Positions 17,341 through 25,533 of a stretch of 64,000 nt of DNA are shown in pieces. Numbering within the stretch: the stretch's first letter is position 1; each line of letters starts with the position of its first letter. Source of the stretch: CAWBUW01 sp963792075. Lineage in GTDB: Bacteria; Chloroflexota; Anaerolineae; Anaerolineales; UBA4823. The position numbers and the translations under genes were made by a program. Under the pieces are notes generated by a model. That model saw only the letters and a list, made by a program, of their open reading frames with translations, was not told where the DNA came from and made no database searches. Where the stretch lies: contig CAWBUW010000011.1 in the NCBI GenBank assembly GCA_963792075.1, positions 299,394-363,393 of the forward strand, in the 5' to 3' direction.

Positions 17341-17675
17341 TTACATAGTGTCTTTTTAATTGTATCATTTATTTTTTGGGAAACAAAGACACCGTTTCTC
17401 AATATGACAAATAGCAAGCCGTAACCAAGGCCTTGCCACCAGGGGCTTTGGGCCTTGAGAGATAAACCTGTCAGCAGGCCGACCAGCAAGCCCTTGAGTG
17501 TGGCTGCCAGCGGCCCAATCTGCTGTTAAACTGTCAGGCAGCTAGAATCAAAATGGAACTTTTTTTCAGTACTTTCGTCTTTGCTTATAGTAACACCACT
17601 GTTACGAATACGTTTTAGGAAAGCTGCTGGTGTGCAGCCAGACTGATTTGGAAAGGAAGAAAAGTAGAGTAACCC
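17341..17675. other. Intergenic stretch without recognised gene
   Basis: About 335 bases between the protease hairpin and the lipoprotein gene. I see no convincing coding frame. GGAAAGGAAGAAAAG just before 17676 may contain the ribosome-binding site of the lipoprotein gene. Confidence 0.5.
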
Positions 17676-18362
17676 ATGCTGCCCAGAATCATTTCACCCA
17701 TATTGATTTTGCCACCACGAAAGTTGATCCCGATTATCATCATCCTTAGTGGACTTGTTTCAAGTTGCGGTACAACACCGCCTATTGCCCCGACCGTCGG
17801 CATGGTCGAGCCGTCCCAAACGGCTGTCGCTGACGTCATCATCCCAACCCAGCAAGTGCTCGAGAGCACCCCAACTCAGCAAGCGCCCGAAAGCACGCCA
17901 GCACAGACAGGTGTGAACGGCACTGCGGAATTTTTCTCAAGCGATCAACTGGGTCTCTGCTTTTCCTATCCTCAGGGATACACACAAATGCCCTACAACG
18001 ACGCAGTTGAAATCGTCGCCCCCGTTCTTCCGGGCTCTGATGTGGCAGGACTCTTCTGGCTTGATATCAGCGATTCCTATAATCGCACCGCCGAGAAGAT
18101 TGCTGATCAGGACATGACATACGCAGCCGACCAGAGCGTTGGTCGTTCGACCATGACGCTCGGTGGCGAACAGGCGGTGGTGCTGGACGGTATGCCGGGT
18201 CAGGACCTTGTCCGCAGGGTGTACATCGTGCACCAGCAGACTCTCTATATCCTCACGTTCTCACCAACCCGCTCGGAGGATAAAGCAGCAAGCGACCAGA
18301 TGGAGGCTTTGTACGCTGCGGTAACGAGCTCATGGGCATGGTCCCCCTGTTCAGCGAAGTAG
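17676..18362 (+). CDS. Putative lipoprotein of unknown function
   Basis: A 228-residue predicted surface lipoprotein. Its hydrophobic N-terminus ends in a lipobox-like LVSSC near residue 31. A Pro/Thr/Gln-rich linker follows, with the repeat QQVLESTPTQQAPESTPAQ. The globular part begins FFSSDQLGLCFSYPQGY. That pattern (short lipid anchor, low-complexity linker, beta-rich domain with FSYP) is common in Chloroflexota lipoproteins. No enzymatic motif seen. It is the last plus-strand gene before a long minus-strand block. Confidence 0.75.
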   Translation: MLPRIISPILILPPRKLIPIIIILSGLVSSCGTTPPIAPTVGMVEPSQTAVADVIIPTQQVLESTPTQQAPESTPAQTGVNGTAEFFSSDQLGLCFSYPQGYTQMPYNDAVEIVAPVLPGSDVAGLFWLDISDSYNRTAEKIADQDMTYAADQSVGRSTMTLGGEQAVVLDGMPGQDLVRRVYIVHQQTLYILTFSPTRSEDKAASDQMEALYAAVTSSWAWSPCSAK

Positions 18363-18370
18363 TAGACACT

Positions 18371-19102
18371 TTATCCTTCAGACACACTCATGTAATCTTT
18401 ACTTCGGCTTGCAGCAACCCTTTGCATGGCTTGCGCGCCAAATCGCTCTGCAAATTCAACTAACCCCGCCTCAATCGCCCTTTGGCCCTCTTCGCCTAGC
18501 TCTTCAACGATGACTTTCTCCAAAGTTGTAAATAAATGACCGACATGATAATCCCAAGGCATAACAGCTCTTGCACCAGGTCTGATCGCTTTTCGGTATC
18601 CGAGCAATAGATAATTCGTAAGTGTTGGGTCCGCATCGTGATAGATGAATTCACACACAGCGTCTCCATTGGTTCGTGTCCCTTTCACATCCAACTGTAA
18701 TGCAGGATTAAAGCCACGTACCAACGCTGGATCGATTTCAAGACAATAAAGACGGCCCAATGGCAGAAACCCATTTTCTTTCCACGTCGTATGCCAGGGA
18801 CATTTGGAAATGCATAGCCCGGTATGGGGAGATAGCCGGATTATCTTTAGTTCCATTTCCCCGGGGCTGATTTTATATTCGCCATAGCCAAAGTAATTGA
18901 CCATGCTTAGCGCATGTTTATTCGCTCGTGCCCGAAGCGCCATCCTTCGCCCGCGCTCTTCGCCATATTGACGAATTGCTTTACGAAGGATGGCCTCTCC
19001 CGTTTGTTCGCCGGCTTGTTCGACAACCGCTTTGCCTATCCAGGCGAATAAGAGTGCATGATGAATTTCAGTAAAGCCATGCTGCTCATCTTTCTTCGAC
19101 AT
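18371..19102 (-). CDS. L-2-amino-thiazoline-4-carboxylic acid hydrolase-like protein
   Basis: A 243-residue cytoplasmic protein. The C-terminal two thirds (RLSPHTGLCISKCPWHTTWK, YCLEIDPALVRGFNPALQL, NGDAVCEFIY) matches what I know of the ATC-hydrolase family, with conserved Cys and His around CPWHTTW. The reference enzyme opens the thiazoline ring on the way to cysteine, but most family members are uncharacterised. It converges with the lipoprotein gene (8-base gap) and is the leftmost gene of a minus-strand run of single-gene units that may be cassettes. Confidence 0.65.
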   Translation of the reverse strand: MSKKDEQHGFTEIHHALLFAWIGKAVVEQAGEQTGEAILRKAIRQYGEERGRRMALRARANKHALSMVNYFGYGEYKISPGEMELKIIRLSPHTGLCISKCPWHTTWKENGFLPLGRLYCLEIDPALVRGFNPALQLDVKGTRTNGDAVCEFIYHDADPTLTNYLLLGYRKAIRPGARAVMPWDYHVGHLFTTLEKVIVEELGEEGQRAIEAGLVEFAERFGAQAMQRVAASRSKDYMSVSEG

Positions 19103-19169
19103 ATTAATCTCCTCATCATTCTACAGAATCCCACCTGTCCAGTGCACGATGTGTTAGGTGCATCTGATT

Positions 19170-19574
19170 TCATTTAGTGAGGGGCCATCGAAATATGAGC
19201 ACCGCAAGAAGAATCGCTATGTCAATGAAAATACCGACTGCCCCTTGAGCATCCAGATTCTGCATTCTCCCATTCCAGGAAAAAATATACACAATGGAAG
19301 AAAATGCGGTCGCGCCGACGACCACGGGTCGCCACCATGCCTGGCTCAAGAGGATTCCTGTTCCGCCAGCGATAAGACCGATTGCGACCAAGATTAATGA
19401 AATACTCGTCAGATTTCTAGCAACTTCATTGCCAAGAAGTCTTGAGAATGCCCACGAATCATCGGGCCAAAGCATCCCAGGGTTCAGCTCAAAATACCTG
19501 GTGCTCTGGCCGGCGTACAACAAATGGACCAGACCGTGCAGCACAATGAATATGCCAAATACAATTCTAAACAT
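19170..19574 (-). CDS. Small membrane protein of unknown function
   Basis: A 134-residue protein with about four hydrophobic segments, starting MFRIVFGIFIVLHGLVHLLYAG. The HGLVHL near the start is common in DoxX-like and related small membrane families. No active-site motif is visible. A 67-base gap to the next gene contains GTTAGGT, which resembles an integron core site but has no complete partner. Confidence 0.6.
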   Translation of the reverse strand: MFRIVFGIFIVLHGLVHLLYAGQSTRYFELNPGMLWPDDSWAFSRLLGNEVARNLTSISLILVAIGLIAGGTGILLSQAWWRPVVVGATAFSSIVYIFSWNGRMQNLDAQGAVGIFIDIAILLAVLIFRWPLTK

Positions 19575-19671
19575 AGATCATCTCCTCATCTTGAGACAAG
19601 TTGGTTGCATTGAAGATAGCATAGCTGTTGCGCGGCACAGCCGTTGACGATCCGCCGGATGCGCCAACGCA

Positions 19672-20418
19672 TCACCGCGGCATCAGCGCGAACACACCCC
19701 AGCCCAGGTATTCACGCGTGTAAGCGGCGTAGCGCTCGGGTTCCGAGGTTAGTTTGGCTCGCACATCTTTGGCGAACTCGTCGGCGGGATTGGCTTCAAG
19801 CCATCGGCGCATGGTGAGCCATTGGGCCGCCTCGTATCTGTCCCAACTGTCTTGGTCTGCCAAAACCATTTCCACGACATCGTAGCCAAGGTGGCCGAAA
19901 GACGCGAGAAGTTCTGGAAGCAGGAGAAAGTCGGAGATAGAGTTGGCAAGACACCCCCTGGCAACATCTTCCGTCGGCGGTAACCGCCGCCAGTAGGGCT
20001 CGCCGATGAGGATGATCCCTCCGGTGCGCAGGCTCCGCGCCAGAAGCTCGATGGTGCCGGCAACTCCCCCGGCAATCCAGGTGGCACCGAGACAGGCTGC
20101 CACACTGACCTTCTCGTCAGAGACGAAGCCGGCTGCATCGCCATGGATGAACTTGACTTGATCGGCGACGCCGAGTTCTTCAGCACGGAGTTTCGCTTGC
20201 TCGGTGAACAACTGGCTCATGTCGATGCCGGTGCCGATGACGCCGTGATCGCGTGCCCAGGTGCACAGCATCTCGCCCGAACCGCTGCCGAAGTCGAGCA
20301 CTCGGGCCCCCAATTCCAGACGCAGCGCCGCGCCGAGAGTGGCGAGCTTTTCGGGTGTGATCGGGTTATGGATGCGGTGAGCACTCTCAGCGATGTTGAA
20401 TATCCGGGGTATGTCCAT
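19672..20418 (-). CDS. Class I SAM-dependent methyltransferase
   Basis: A 248-residue Rossmann methyltransferase. Motif I reads ARVLDFGSGSGEMLCTWA, with later GIDMSQLF, FIHGDAAGF and LGATWIAGGVAGTIELLAR. The order and spacing fit methyltransferase domains that act on small molecules. Small-molecule specificity cannot be read. It is flanked by short gaps with partial core-site-like heptamers and is in the same orientation as its neighbours. Confidence 0.85.
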   Translation of the reverse strand: MDIPRIFNIAESAHRIHNPITPEKLATLGAALRLELGARVLDFGSGSGEMLCTWARDHGVIGTGIDMSQLFTEQAKLRAEELGVADQVKFIHGDAAGFVSDEKVSVAACLGATWIAGGVAGTIELLARSLRTGGIILIGEPYWRRLPPTEDVARGCLANSISDFLLLPELLASFGHLGYDVVEMVLADQDSWDRYEAAQWLTMRRWLEANPADEFAKDVRAKLTSEPERYAAYTREYLGWGVFALMPR

Positions 20419-20442
20419 TGTGGAAAATCTCCTTAATTCAGA

Positions 20443-20489
20443 ACAAGTGGTTAGGCACGGTTTGATTATGAAAGTGCCTTTGCACTTGT
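20443..20489. repeat. Imperfect stem-loop with GTTAGGC heptamer
   Basis: ACAAGTGGTTAGGCAC (20443-20458) pairs with GTGCCTTTGCACTTGT (20474-20489) with a few unpaired bases. It contains GTTAGGC (20450-20456), which fits the GTTRRRY integron core, but a full second core is missing. It could be a damaged recombination site or just a terminator of the zinc-ribbon gene that ends at 20491. Confidence 0.4.
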
Positions 20490-20490
20490 G

Positions 20491-21264
20491 TTACCCATTA
20501 AGATATGGCCAATAATTTTGTGGCAAGGTCACACCATGCCGCTTTGCATTTTCGATTACAAACTGCTGCTTTCTCAAAGTATTACGGCACTTTTCGTTGG
20601 GACATGCCATCTCTTGTAAAGATCGTGGATTCGTGATCTTTTGAAAATTTAATTCTTGTGAAGAAGAGTATAGGTTTTCCTCCCACTCAAACTCCTTTGG
20701 GAAACCCCAATATAAAGGGTCAGTGTCTAGTATATCTGAATAGCAAAAATCACAAAGGATTTCGTTGCCCAATAATTCAACCATCAAAAAAGAGTGCTGC
20801 CCAGATTTCAAATGCTCTAATTCTTGCGGGTTACCACCGCAATCGAGGCATGGCGCGACTTCTCTCATCATCATGGGCTTACCGCATCGCCCACAAATGA
20901 TTTCGTCTGTTGGTTGAGAGACCCTGTCGCTTACGCTTTTAATAGTTTCATTGTTTTTGCTCGATACGGTATATTTCTCCCACCATGAAGTTTCTTGGCA
21001 GTTAGGGCAACTTTCTGCGAGAATATAAACTTCTCTCCCCTGTGCTGTATACCTACGGATAAATTTCTGGAAATCAGAAAGGCTGCTGTGCACACCGCAA
21101 TCAGCACATTCCCAACACAACACTTTTTTACACTTTTCACAAAGAACGCGTGAGATTACATCCGTATTTTCACTTTTCCCACAGAAATCACAAGGACCTA
21201 ATTGAAGGTCTGTATCATTAATATCGCGAAATGGACCTTGAAGCGGAGAAAACCAGTCTGTCAT
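20491..21264 (-). CDS. Multi-zinc-ribbon protein of unknown function
   Basis: A 257-residue protein from ATG 21264 (MTDWFSPLQGPFRD). At least five Cys pairs suggest bound zinc: CDFCGKS, CEKCKKVLCWECADC, CPNCQETSW, CGRCGKPM with CLDCGG, CDFCYSD and CPNEKC. No catalytic motif is visible. A DNA, RNA or protein-binding role is plausible but not shown. Confidence 0.6.
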   Translation of the reverse strand: MTDWFSPLQGPFRDINDTDLQLGPCDFCGKSENTDVISRVLCEKCKKVLCWECADCGVHSSLSDFQKFIRRYTAQGREVYILAESCPNCQETSWWEKYTVSSKNNETIKSVSDRVSQPTDEIICGRCGKPMMMREVAPCLDCGGNPQELEHLKSGQHSFLMVELLGNEILCDFCYSDILDTDPLYWGFPKEFEWEENLYSSSQELNFQKITNPRSLQEMACPNEKCRNTLRKQQFVIENAKRHGVTLPQNYWPYLNG

Positions 21265-21277
21265 GGATACCTCTTTA

Positions 21278-21553
21278 TTAAAAACCATTGATCGTTGCTT
21301 CTAGCGCCCAATGGTTGGCGTTACTGGCGCTGGGGCGGGACGAGACAACGTCTTTGCGAGTCATTTGCGACCCTTGATGTTGGGTGCTGTAAGATGCCGC
21401 TTGATATAAAACTTCAATCGTTTCTTGTTTTCTGATAATCACAAAACGCCAGGTTTGGCGATTGCAGGCTGAAGGAGCACGGACAGCGGCTTCTAGAAGT
21501 GTCTTGATTTCTCCATCAGTCACTTCGTCGTCTGTATATGAGCGGATGCTTCT
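21278..21553 (-). pseudogene. Nitroreductase-family N-terminal fragment
   Basis: The frame reads ERRSIRSYTDDEVTDGEIK, then EAAVRAPSACNRQTWRFVII, the N-terminal FMN-binding part of nitroreductases (normally about 180-200 residues). It lacks the first few residues including the start codon and stops after about 90 codons, so both ends are lost. The sequence around 21300 (GCGCCCAATGGTTGGCG) at the truncated end is palindromic. It begins right at the stop of the dus gene. Confidence 0.7.
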
Positions 21554-21559
21554 TCTTTC

Positions 21560-22561
21560 TCAATCTACTTTTTGCGGTTGCGTGCTGAGTTCAGGTAAAC
21601 CAGCGTAATACGCTTCCAGAAGCGACAGGAAATTCGCTGCGTCTTTCTGGAGGAGAATTTTGGTCCGCACGCTGCGCGGCATATTCCGGAACTTCAGATA
21701 CTGCATGGCGTGTTTGCGGAATAAGATCAAACCTTTGTGCTCACCGTAGAACGCCAAGTTCCGTTCCAGGTGCTGGTGCACCATCTGAAGCAGCATCTCT
21801 GCGCTTACCTGTGCCCGGTCCAGGCGGGCAAATATCCATGGGTTGCCCACTGCGGCGCGCCCGATCATCACCGCATCACAGCCGGTATAGCTCTTCATAC
21901 GCTCGATATCTGCGACTGTTCTGACATTCCCATTGCCGATGACCGGGATATTCACGGCGCGCTTCACTTCAGCAATGGCATCCCAGTCCGCATCCCCACG
22001 ATAGAGCTGTTCCTTCGTGCACCCATGGACGGCAATGGCTGCGCCGCCGTTCTCTTCGATGATACGAGCAATCAGTAAATAATTGCGGCAATCTTTCCAG
22101 CCCAGGCGAATTTTCCCAGTCACCGGCACGTTCAGGGCCACGCTCAACTTGCTGAAAATGTGTGCCACTTTCAGCGGTGTGCGCATCAAACCCACGCCAG
22201 CGCCAAAGTTGGTGACGGTTTTGGCCGGGCAACCCATATTGATATCAATGATGTCGGGGGACAGCTCTTGTACACGCAAGGCGGCTTTCAGGATTTCATC
22301 TGGATCATCTCCATAGATCTGGAAGACCACCGGCCGCTCCGCTTCCTCATAGGCTAAGCGCGGCAGTATGTGCTCAAATGCACGTACAATAAACTCTGCC
22401 TTGGCAAGCTCGGTATAGCTCATCGCCGAACCGAGCTCACTGCACAGCGAGCGGAACGGCCAATCTGAAAAGTGATGCATCGGAGCCTGGATGGCGTCCC
22501 CATCAATAGGCACGTCACCTATTCTAAAAACCGGGGAAACACGATCCTTATCAAGCATCAC
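21560..22561 (-). CDS. dus: tRNA-dihydrouridine synthase
   Basis: Flavin enzyme that reduces uridines in tRNA, 333 residues. Seen are IQAPMHHFSDWPFRSLC, VFQIYGDDPDEI and IIDINMGCPAKTVTNFGAG (catalytic Cys in MGCPAK), then TGKIRLGW, VHGCTKEQLYRG, VIGNGNVRTV and MIGRAAVGNPWIF. All are hallmarks of the Dus TIM barrel and its FMN site. The DusA/B/C subtype is not resolved. Its start lies 18 bases from the stop of the FGE-domain gene. Confidence 0.94.
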   Translation of the reverse strand: MMLDKDRVSPVFRIGDVPIDGDAIQAPMHHFSDWPFRSLCSELGSAMSYTELAKAEFIVRAFEHILPRLAYEEAERPVVFQIYGDDPDEILKAALRVQELSPDIIDINMGCPAKTVTNFGAGVGLMRTPLKVAHIFSKLSVALNVPVTGKIRLGWKDCRNYLLIARIIEENGGAAIAVHGCTKEQLYRGDADWDAIAEVKRAVNIPVIGNGNVRTVADIERMKSYTGCDAVMIGRAAVGNPWIFARLDRAQVSAEMLLQMVHQHLERNLAFYGEHKGLILFRKHAMQYLKFRNMPRSVRTKILLQKDAANFLSLLEAYYAGLPELSTQPQKVD

Positions 22562-22579
22562 TGTATGGCATTCTCTGCG

Positions 22580-23419
22580 TTACTCATTTTTTTGTGATTG
22601 TAATCCTAAATCAAGGAGCACACGAAACCCACAATCGTTAAGCTGACCGCGAGGGGGGTGACAGCCGCGATCATTTGCGCGCAAATAATCTGGATTACGA
22701 ATATTCCATGCCCCTCCTTTGATAACTCGATAGGTATATCCACTGGTGCTAATGATTTCTTGGTTCCAGCCTGTCAAACATCTTTCCCATAAGTTTCCTA
22801 TCATATCCATGACACCATACATACTTTTTCCCGCAGGATACTTGTCAACATGACTGGGTTGTCCAACATGATTGCCATAGTTTCCACGTGTCTCATCCAA
22901 AGCATTACCCCAAGGATAACACCACCCGGTATCCCCAATCGCAGCCCGCTGCCATTCTTGTTCTGTAGGAAGACGAATCATCCACGTAAATACATCGTGA
23001 ATGCTCAATGGTTTATCATCCTGCAATGCGTTTTTCAGTTCTGCCGAAAGCCAAAAACAAAAAGCCATACTATCAAACCAACTAACACGCGTGCGAGGTA
23101 AATCAGAACCGTTGAATGCAGTTGGCTTTGGTTTTTTGTGATCCTCCCGCCACTGCGCCGCTTCGGAAGAAAATTCCCACCATTGGGTATTGGAAAAGCC
23201 ATTGGGATGCTTGAGGAAACTTTCATATTGGGCATTTGTTATGGGATATTTGGCAATGGCGAAGTCACTGACTTGAAAAGTTCCGCCTTTTGTGCCACCG
23301 TCCTGTGTCGCGTCACCAAGAACTACAATGCCTCCATCCACATGACACCACGCAAATGGCGAGTGTAGGATAGACTGTGTAATTTTTGACAACGGCTCGA
23401 GATGTGAAGAATTGGACAT
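22580..23419 (-). CDS. Formylglycine-generating enzyme (SUMF1/EgtB) domain protein
   Basis: A 279-residue FGE-sulfatase-fold protein. Signatures are FQVSDFAIAKYPITNAQYESF, the VSWFDSMAFCFWLS segment, RLPTEQEWQRAAIG, YPWGNALDETRGNYG and GVMDMIGNLWERCLTGW, ending RGCHPPRGQLNDCGFRVL. Family members oxidise cysteine to formylglycine in sulfatases or act in ergothioneine or siderophore pathways; many are lectin-like binding modules. No signal peptide. It starts 18 bases from an attC-like repeat, consistent with a mobile cassette. Confidence 0.85.
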   Translation of the reverse strand: MSNSSHLEPLSKITQSILHSPFAWCHVDGGIVVLGDATQDGGTKGGTFQVSDFAIAKYPITNAQYESFLKHPNGFSNTQWWEFSSEAAQWREDHKKPKPTAFNGSDLPRTRVSWFDSMAFCFWLSAELKNALQDDKPLSIHDVFTWMIRLPTEQEWQRAAIGDTGWCYPWGNALDETRGNYGNHVGQPSHVDKYPAGKSMYGVMDMIGNLWERCLTGWNQEIISTSGYTYRVIKGGAWNIRNPDYLRANDRGCHPPRGQLNDCGFRVLLDLGLQSQKNE

Positions 23420-23436
23420 GACTGATTAATTCTGCC

Positions 23437-23559
23437 GCCGAACGGCAGGCCTTACCGGCAAGGGCGGGATTTGGCGAAAAAAGCCACCAGACGCCAAATC
23501 CGCCATTGGAGGCTGCCTCTCCGATAGTGCGGGCGCGGCCCGCACTTGTCCGGTTGATT
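23437..23559 (-). repeat. attC-like structured repeat, copy 1
   Basis: About 123 bases, strongly similar to 25379-25513. It begins (plus strand) with GCCGAAC, contains GTTACCGGCAAGG-like and ACTTGTCCGG-like elements that pair, and an inner perfect 10-bp hairpin (GGATTTGGCG with CGCCAAATCC). The outer core at the other end is degenerate. It lies just upstream of the FGE-domain gene start. Confidence 0.6.
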
Positions 23560-23761
23560 AGTCTCCTTGATCCGATGCATCAAAAGAACTGTTTGACTTT
23601 AAAATCAAATCTGATCGGTAGGGGAACTTGCTCGAAACGATATCAAGTTGCAGGTTATTAAATCCTGTGATCTTCTCGAACTCATCACGGAGCGCATTTC
23701 TAAAGGGAACCATTTGCTCGAATTGATTCGTGGGAAAACCAACGAAGGCGTTCAGGTGCAA
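23558..23761 (-). CDS. Small ORF of unknown status
   Basis: A possible 67-codon frame downstream of the methyltransferase. It starts MHLNAFVGFPTNQFEQMV and ends in DASDQGD. No recognised family and the start lacks a clear RBS. It could be the tail of a decayed gene between the methyltransferase and the attC-like repeat. Low certainty. Confidence 0.25.
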   Translation of the reverse strand: MHLNAFVGFPTNQFEQMVPFRNALRDEFEKITGFNNLQLDIVSSKFPYRSDLILKSNSSFDASDQGD

Positions 23762-23778
23762 ACGGAGGTTCAGCGGCT

Positions 23779-24681
23779 TTATAATCCCATGCTCATTTGT
23801 AATTTATAAGGAGCTATTCTTTCTTCAGCCAGCTTTATATAGTCAGCGTCAATATCATACCCCACATATTTTCTTTCCGATTTTAATGCTGCTATTGCTG
23901 TACTACCACTCCCCATAAACGGGTCCAAAACTATATCCCCTTTATAAGTATATAATTGAGTTAACCGATAAGGTAATTCAACGGGGAATGGAGCGGGATG
24001 GCCTATCTTTTTTGCCGATTCAGTATTCATTGTCCAAACTGATTTGGTCCATTCCATAAATTGCTCTTTGGTAATCGTATTTTCTTTGCCTTCGACTTTT
24101 TTTCTATCAAATGCACCTTTGCAGAATACGAGGATATATTCGTGCGTATCGCGAAGTACGGGATTAGATGCCGATTGCCAACTTCCCCAAGCCATCGAAA
24201 CACCTGCGCCAGCACCTTTACTCCAGATGATTTCGCCGCGCATGTAAAAGCCAATACCAATCATCATCTGCGAAATGTAATCAGATAAAGGAATATAAGG
24301 TTTTCGGCCCAGATTGGCTACGTTTATGCAAGCACGACCTCCATGCACTAAAACCCGATATGTTTCAGAGAAAACATTTTTAAGGAGTTGCAAATATTCT
24401 GTTAGAGATAGGTCTTCATCATATTCTTTCGTTACATTATAGGGCGGCGATGTAACCATCAAATGTAACGAATTATCGGGAATATCCTTCATGTTTTCAG
24501 AACTACCCAGGATAATTTTATTTTCATACTCAGAAGGAAATGGATTGTCAAGAAGCGGTTGCGAATCATTGCCATTGCCCTTCGGTAGATCCGAATAAAG
24601 TTTAGAACTATAATACTGCGACGCGTCATGATTAATTCGCGAACTTGTACCAAAAGTGCTGGTTTTCGTCCCTTTTTTCAT
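23779..24681 (-). CDS. Type II DNA methyltransferase, beta class (probably N4-cytosine)
   Basis: A 300-residue DNA methyltransferase. Catalytic motif IV TSPPYNV is near residue 79 and the AdoMet-binding motif I region DPFMGSGSTAIAALKSERKY lies near the C-terminus. This catalytic-first order is the beta class, and SPPY rather than DPPY favours N4-cytosine. WSKGAGAGVSMAWGSW is a probable target-recognition segment. It protects host DNA against the restriction enzyme whose gene ends 3 bases upstream, in the same direction. Confidence 0.9.
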   Translation of the reverse strand: MKKGTKTSTFGTSSRINHDASQYYSSKLYSDLPKGNGNDSQPLLDNPFPSEYENKIILGSSENMKDIPDNSLHLMVTSPPYNVTKEYDEDLSLTEYLQLLKNVFSETYRVLVHGGRACINVANLGRKPYIPLSDYISQMMIGIGFYMRGEIIWSKGAGAGVSMAWGSWQSASNPVLRDTHEYILVFCKGAFDRKKVEGKENTITKEQFMEWTKSVWTMNTESAKKIGHPAPFPVELPYRLTQLYTYKGDIVLDPFMGSGSTAIAALKSERKYVGYDIDADYIKLAEERIAPYKLQMSMGL

Positions 24682-24684
24682 GAG

Positions 24685-25311
24685 TTATTCCCTCCGCCAC
24701 AATTCTAACCAGCGTTCATAAGGGTCGTACTCAACCTTCTCATGATGCCAGCGGATTGGGATACTCAGACTTTGGGAATGACCTGCGAGAATGCGAAGAG
24801 CTTCTGTGGAAATTTCAACCCCGCGCGGATTTGTGCCTGGTTTAGGCAGTGTGATGTATCGTTGCCTACCGATTTGGTTTAAGACTTCAAGTTGAGCAGC
24901 TTGGGAGAATAGGAAAAATCCGCCCATTTCCCCCCAATTTATTTGAGCCAACAATATATCACAACTGGGTAAATAATCATGGCTAAACCTGAGCGCCTGT
25001 TCAGTGTCAACAGTCCAACTTATTTTGATGCCCCCCAATTTCTTGCCAGTTATGGTTTTGATCGAAATAGGGTTACCATATAGCTTCACGTCTATTTCCG
25101 ATTCGGTTATTGGAATGTCCGTTTCAACATTAGCTTTACCAAATTTATAGATGAGCAAAGCGATTAGTATCTTTTCTCTAGCAGACCCCACTTCCATTCC
25201 AACTTTTCCAGCGCGGGAACTTTCAAGCTCTGCAAGATAAAACAACTCAGGCAGCCGCGCTTGTATCTTGACTACAAGTCTTTTATCGGTGAACAAATCT
25301 GTAATGTTCAT
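24685..25311 (-). CDS. Type II restriction endonuclease, ThaI-like
   Basis: A 208-residue PD-(D/E)xK-type nuclease from ATG 25311 (MNITDLFTDKRLVVKIQARL). The catalytic core is visible as ESEIDVKLYGNPISIKT near residues 84-100: acidic residues, a strand, then SIK. AREKILIALLIYKFGKANVE precedes it. From memory this matches the ThaI family (recognition CGCG), with moderate certainty. It is paired with the adjacent methyltransferase. The pair lies between two attC-like repeats, so the whole restriction-modification system may be a mobile cassette. Confidence 0.68.
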   Translation of the reverse strand: MNITDLFTDKRLVVKIQARLPELFYLAELESSRAGKVGMEVGSAREKILIALLIYKFGKANVETDIPITESEIDVKLYGNPISIKTITGKKLGGIKISWTVDTEQALRFSHDYLPSCDILLAQINWGEMGGFFLFSQAAQLEVLNQIGRQRYITLPKPGTNPRGVEISTEALRILAGHSQSLSIPIRWHHEKVEYDPYERWLELWRRE

Positions 25312-25378
25312 GGCTGAATTATACACTGCTCCCAAAAGAGTAACTCCACTCGATTTTATGGATACTCATCAGAATTGC

Positions 25379-25513
25379 CGCCGAACGGCTGGCGTTACCG
25401 GCAAGGGCTGGATTTGGCGGGAGAAGCCACCAGACGCCGAATCCGCCGTTGGGACCGCTTCCCCGAAAGTGCAGCGGAACGCCCGCACTTGTCCGGTGAA
25501 CTCGGTGTTGGGC
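25379..25513 (-). repeat. Putative attC recombination site
   Basis: Read on the minus strand it starts GCCCAAC (25513-25507, a perfect RYYYAAC core) and ends GTTCGGC (25385-25379, one base off GTTRRRY). Next to these, GTTCACCGGACAAG and CTTGCCGGTAAC pair with two unpaired extra bases, the extrahelical-base pattern of attC sites. The 135-base length is within the attC range. The restriction-enzyme gene starts 68 bases further on. Confidence 0.55.
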
Positions 25514-25533
25514 TTCTCTTGGAATTACGAATT

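Noticed and set aside
19103..20490. Complete attC sites at GTTAGGT (19154) and GTTAGGC (20450)
   Set aside because: The heptamers fit the core but no matching second core lies at a suitable distance, so they are only reported as partial signals.
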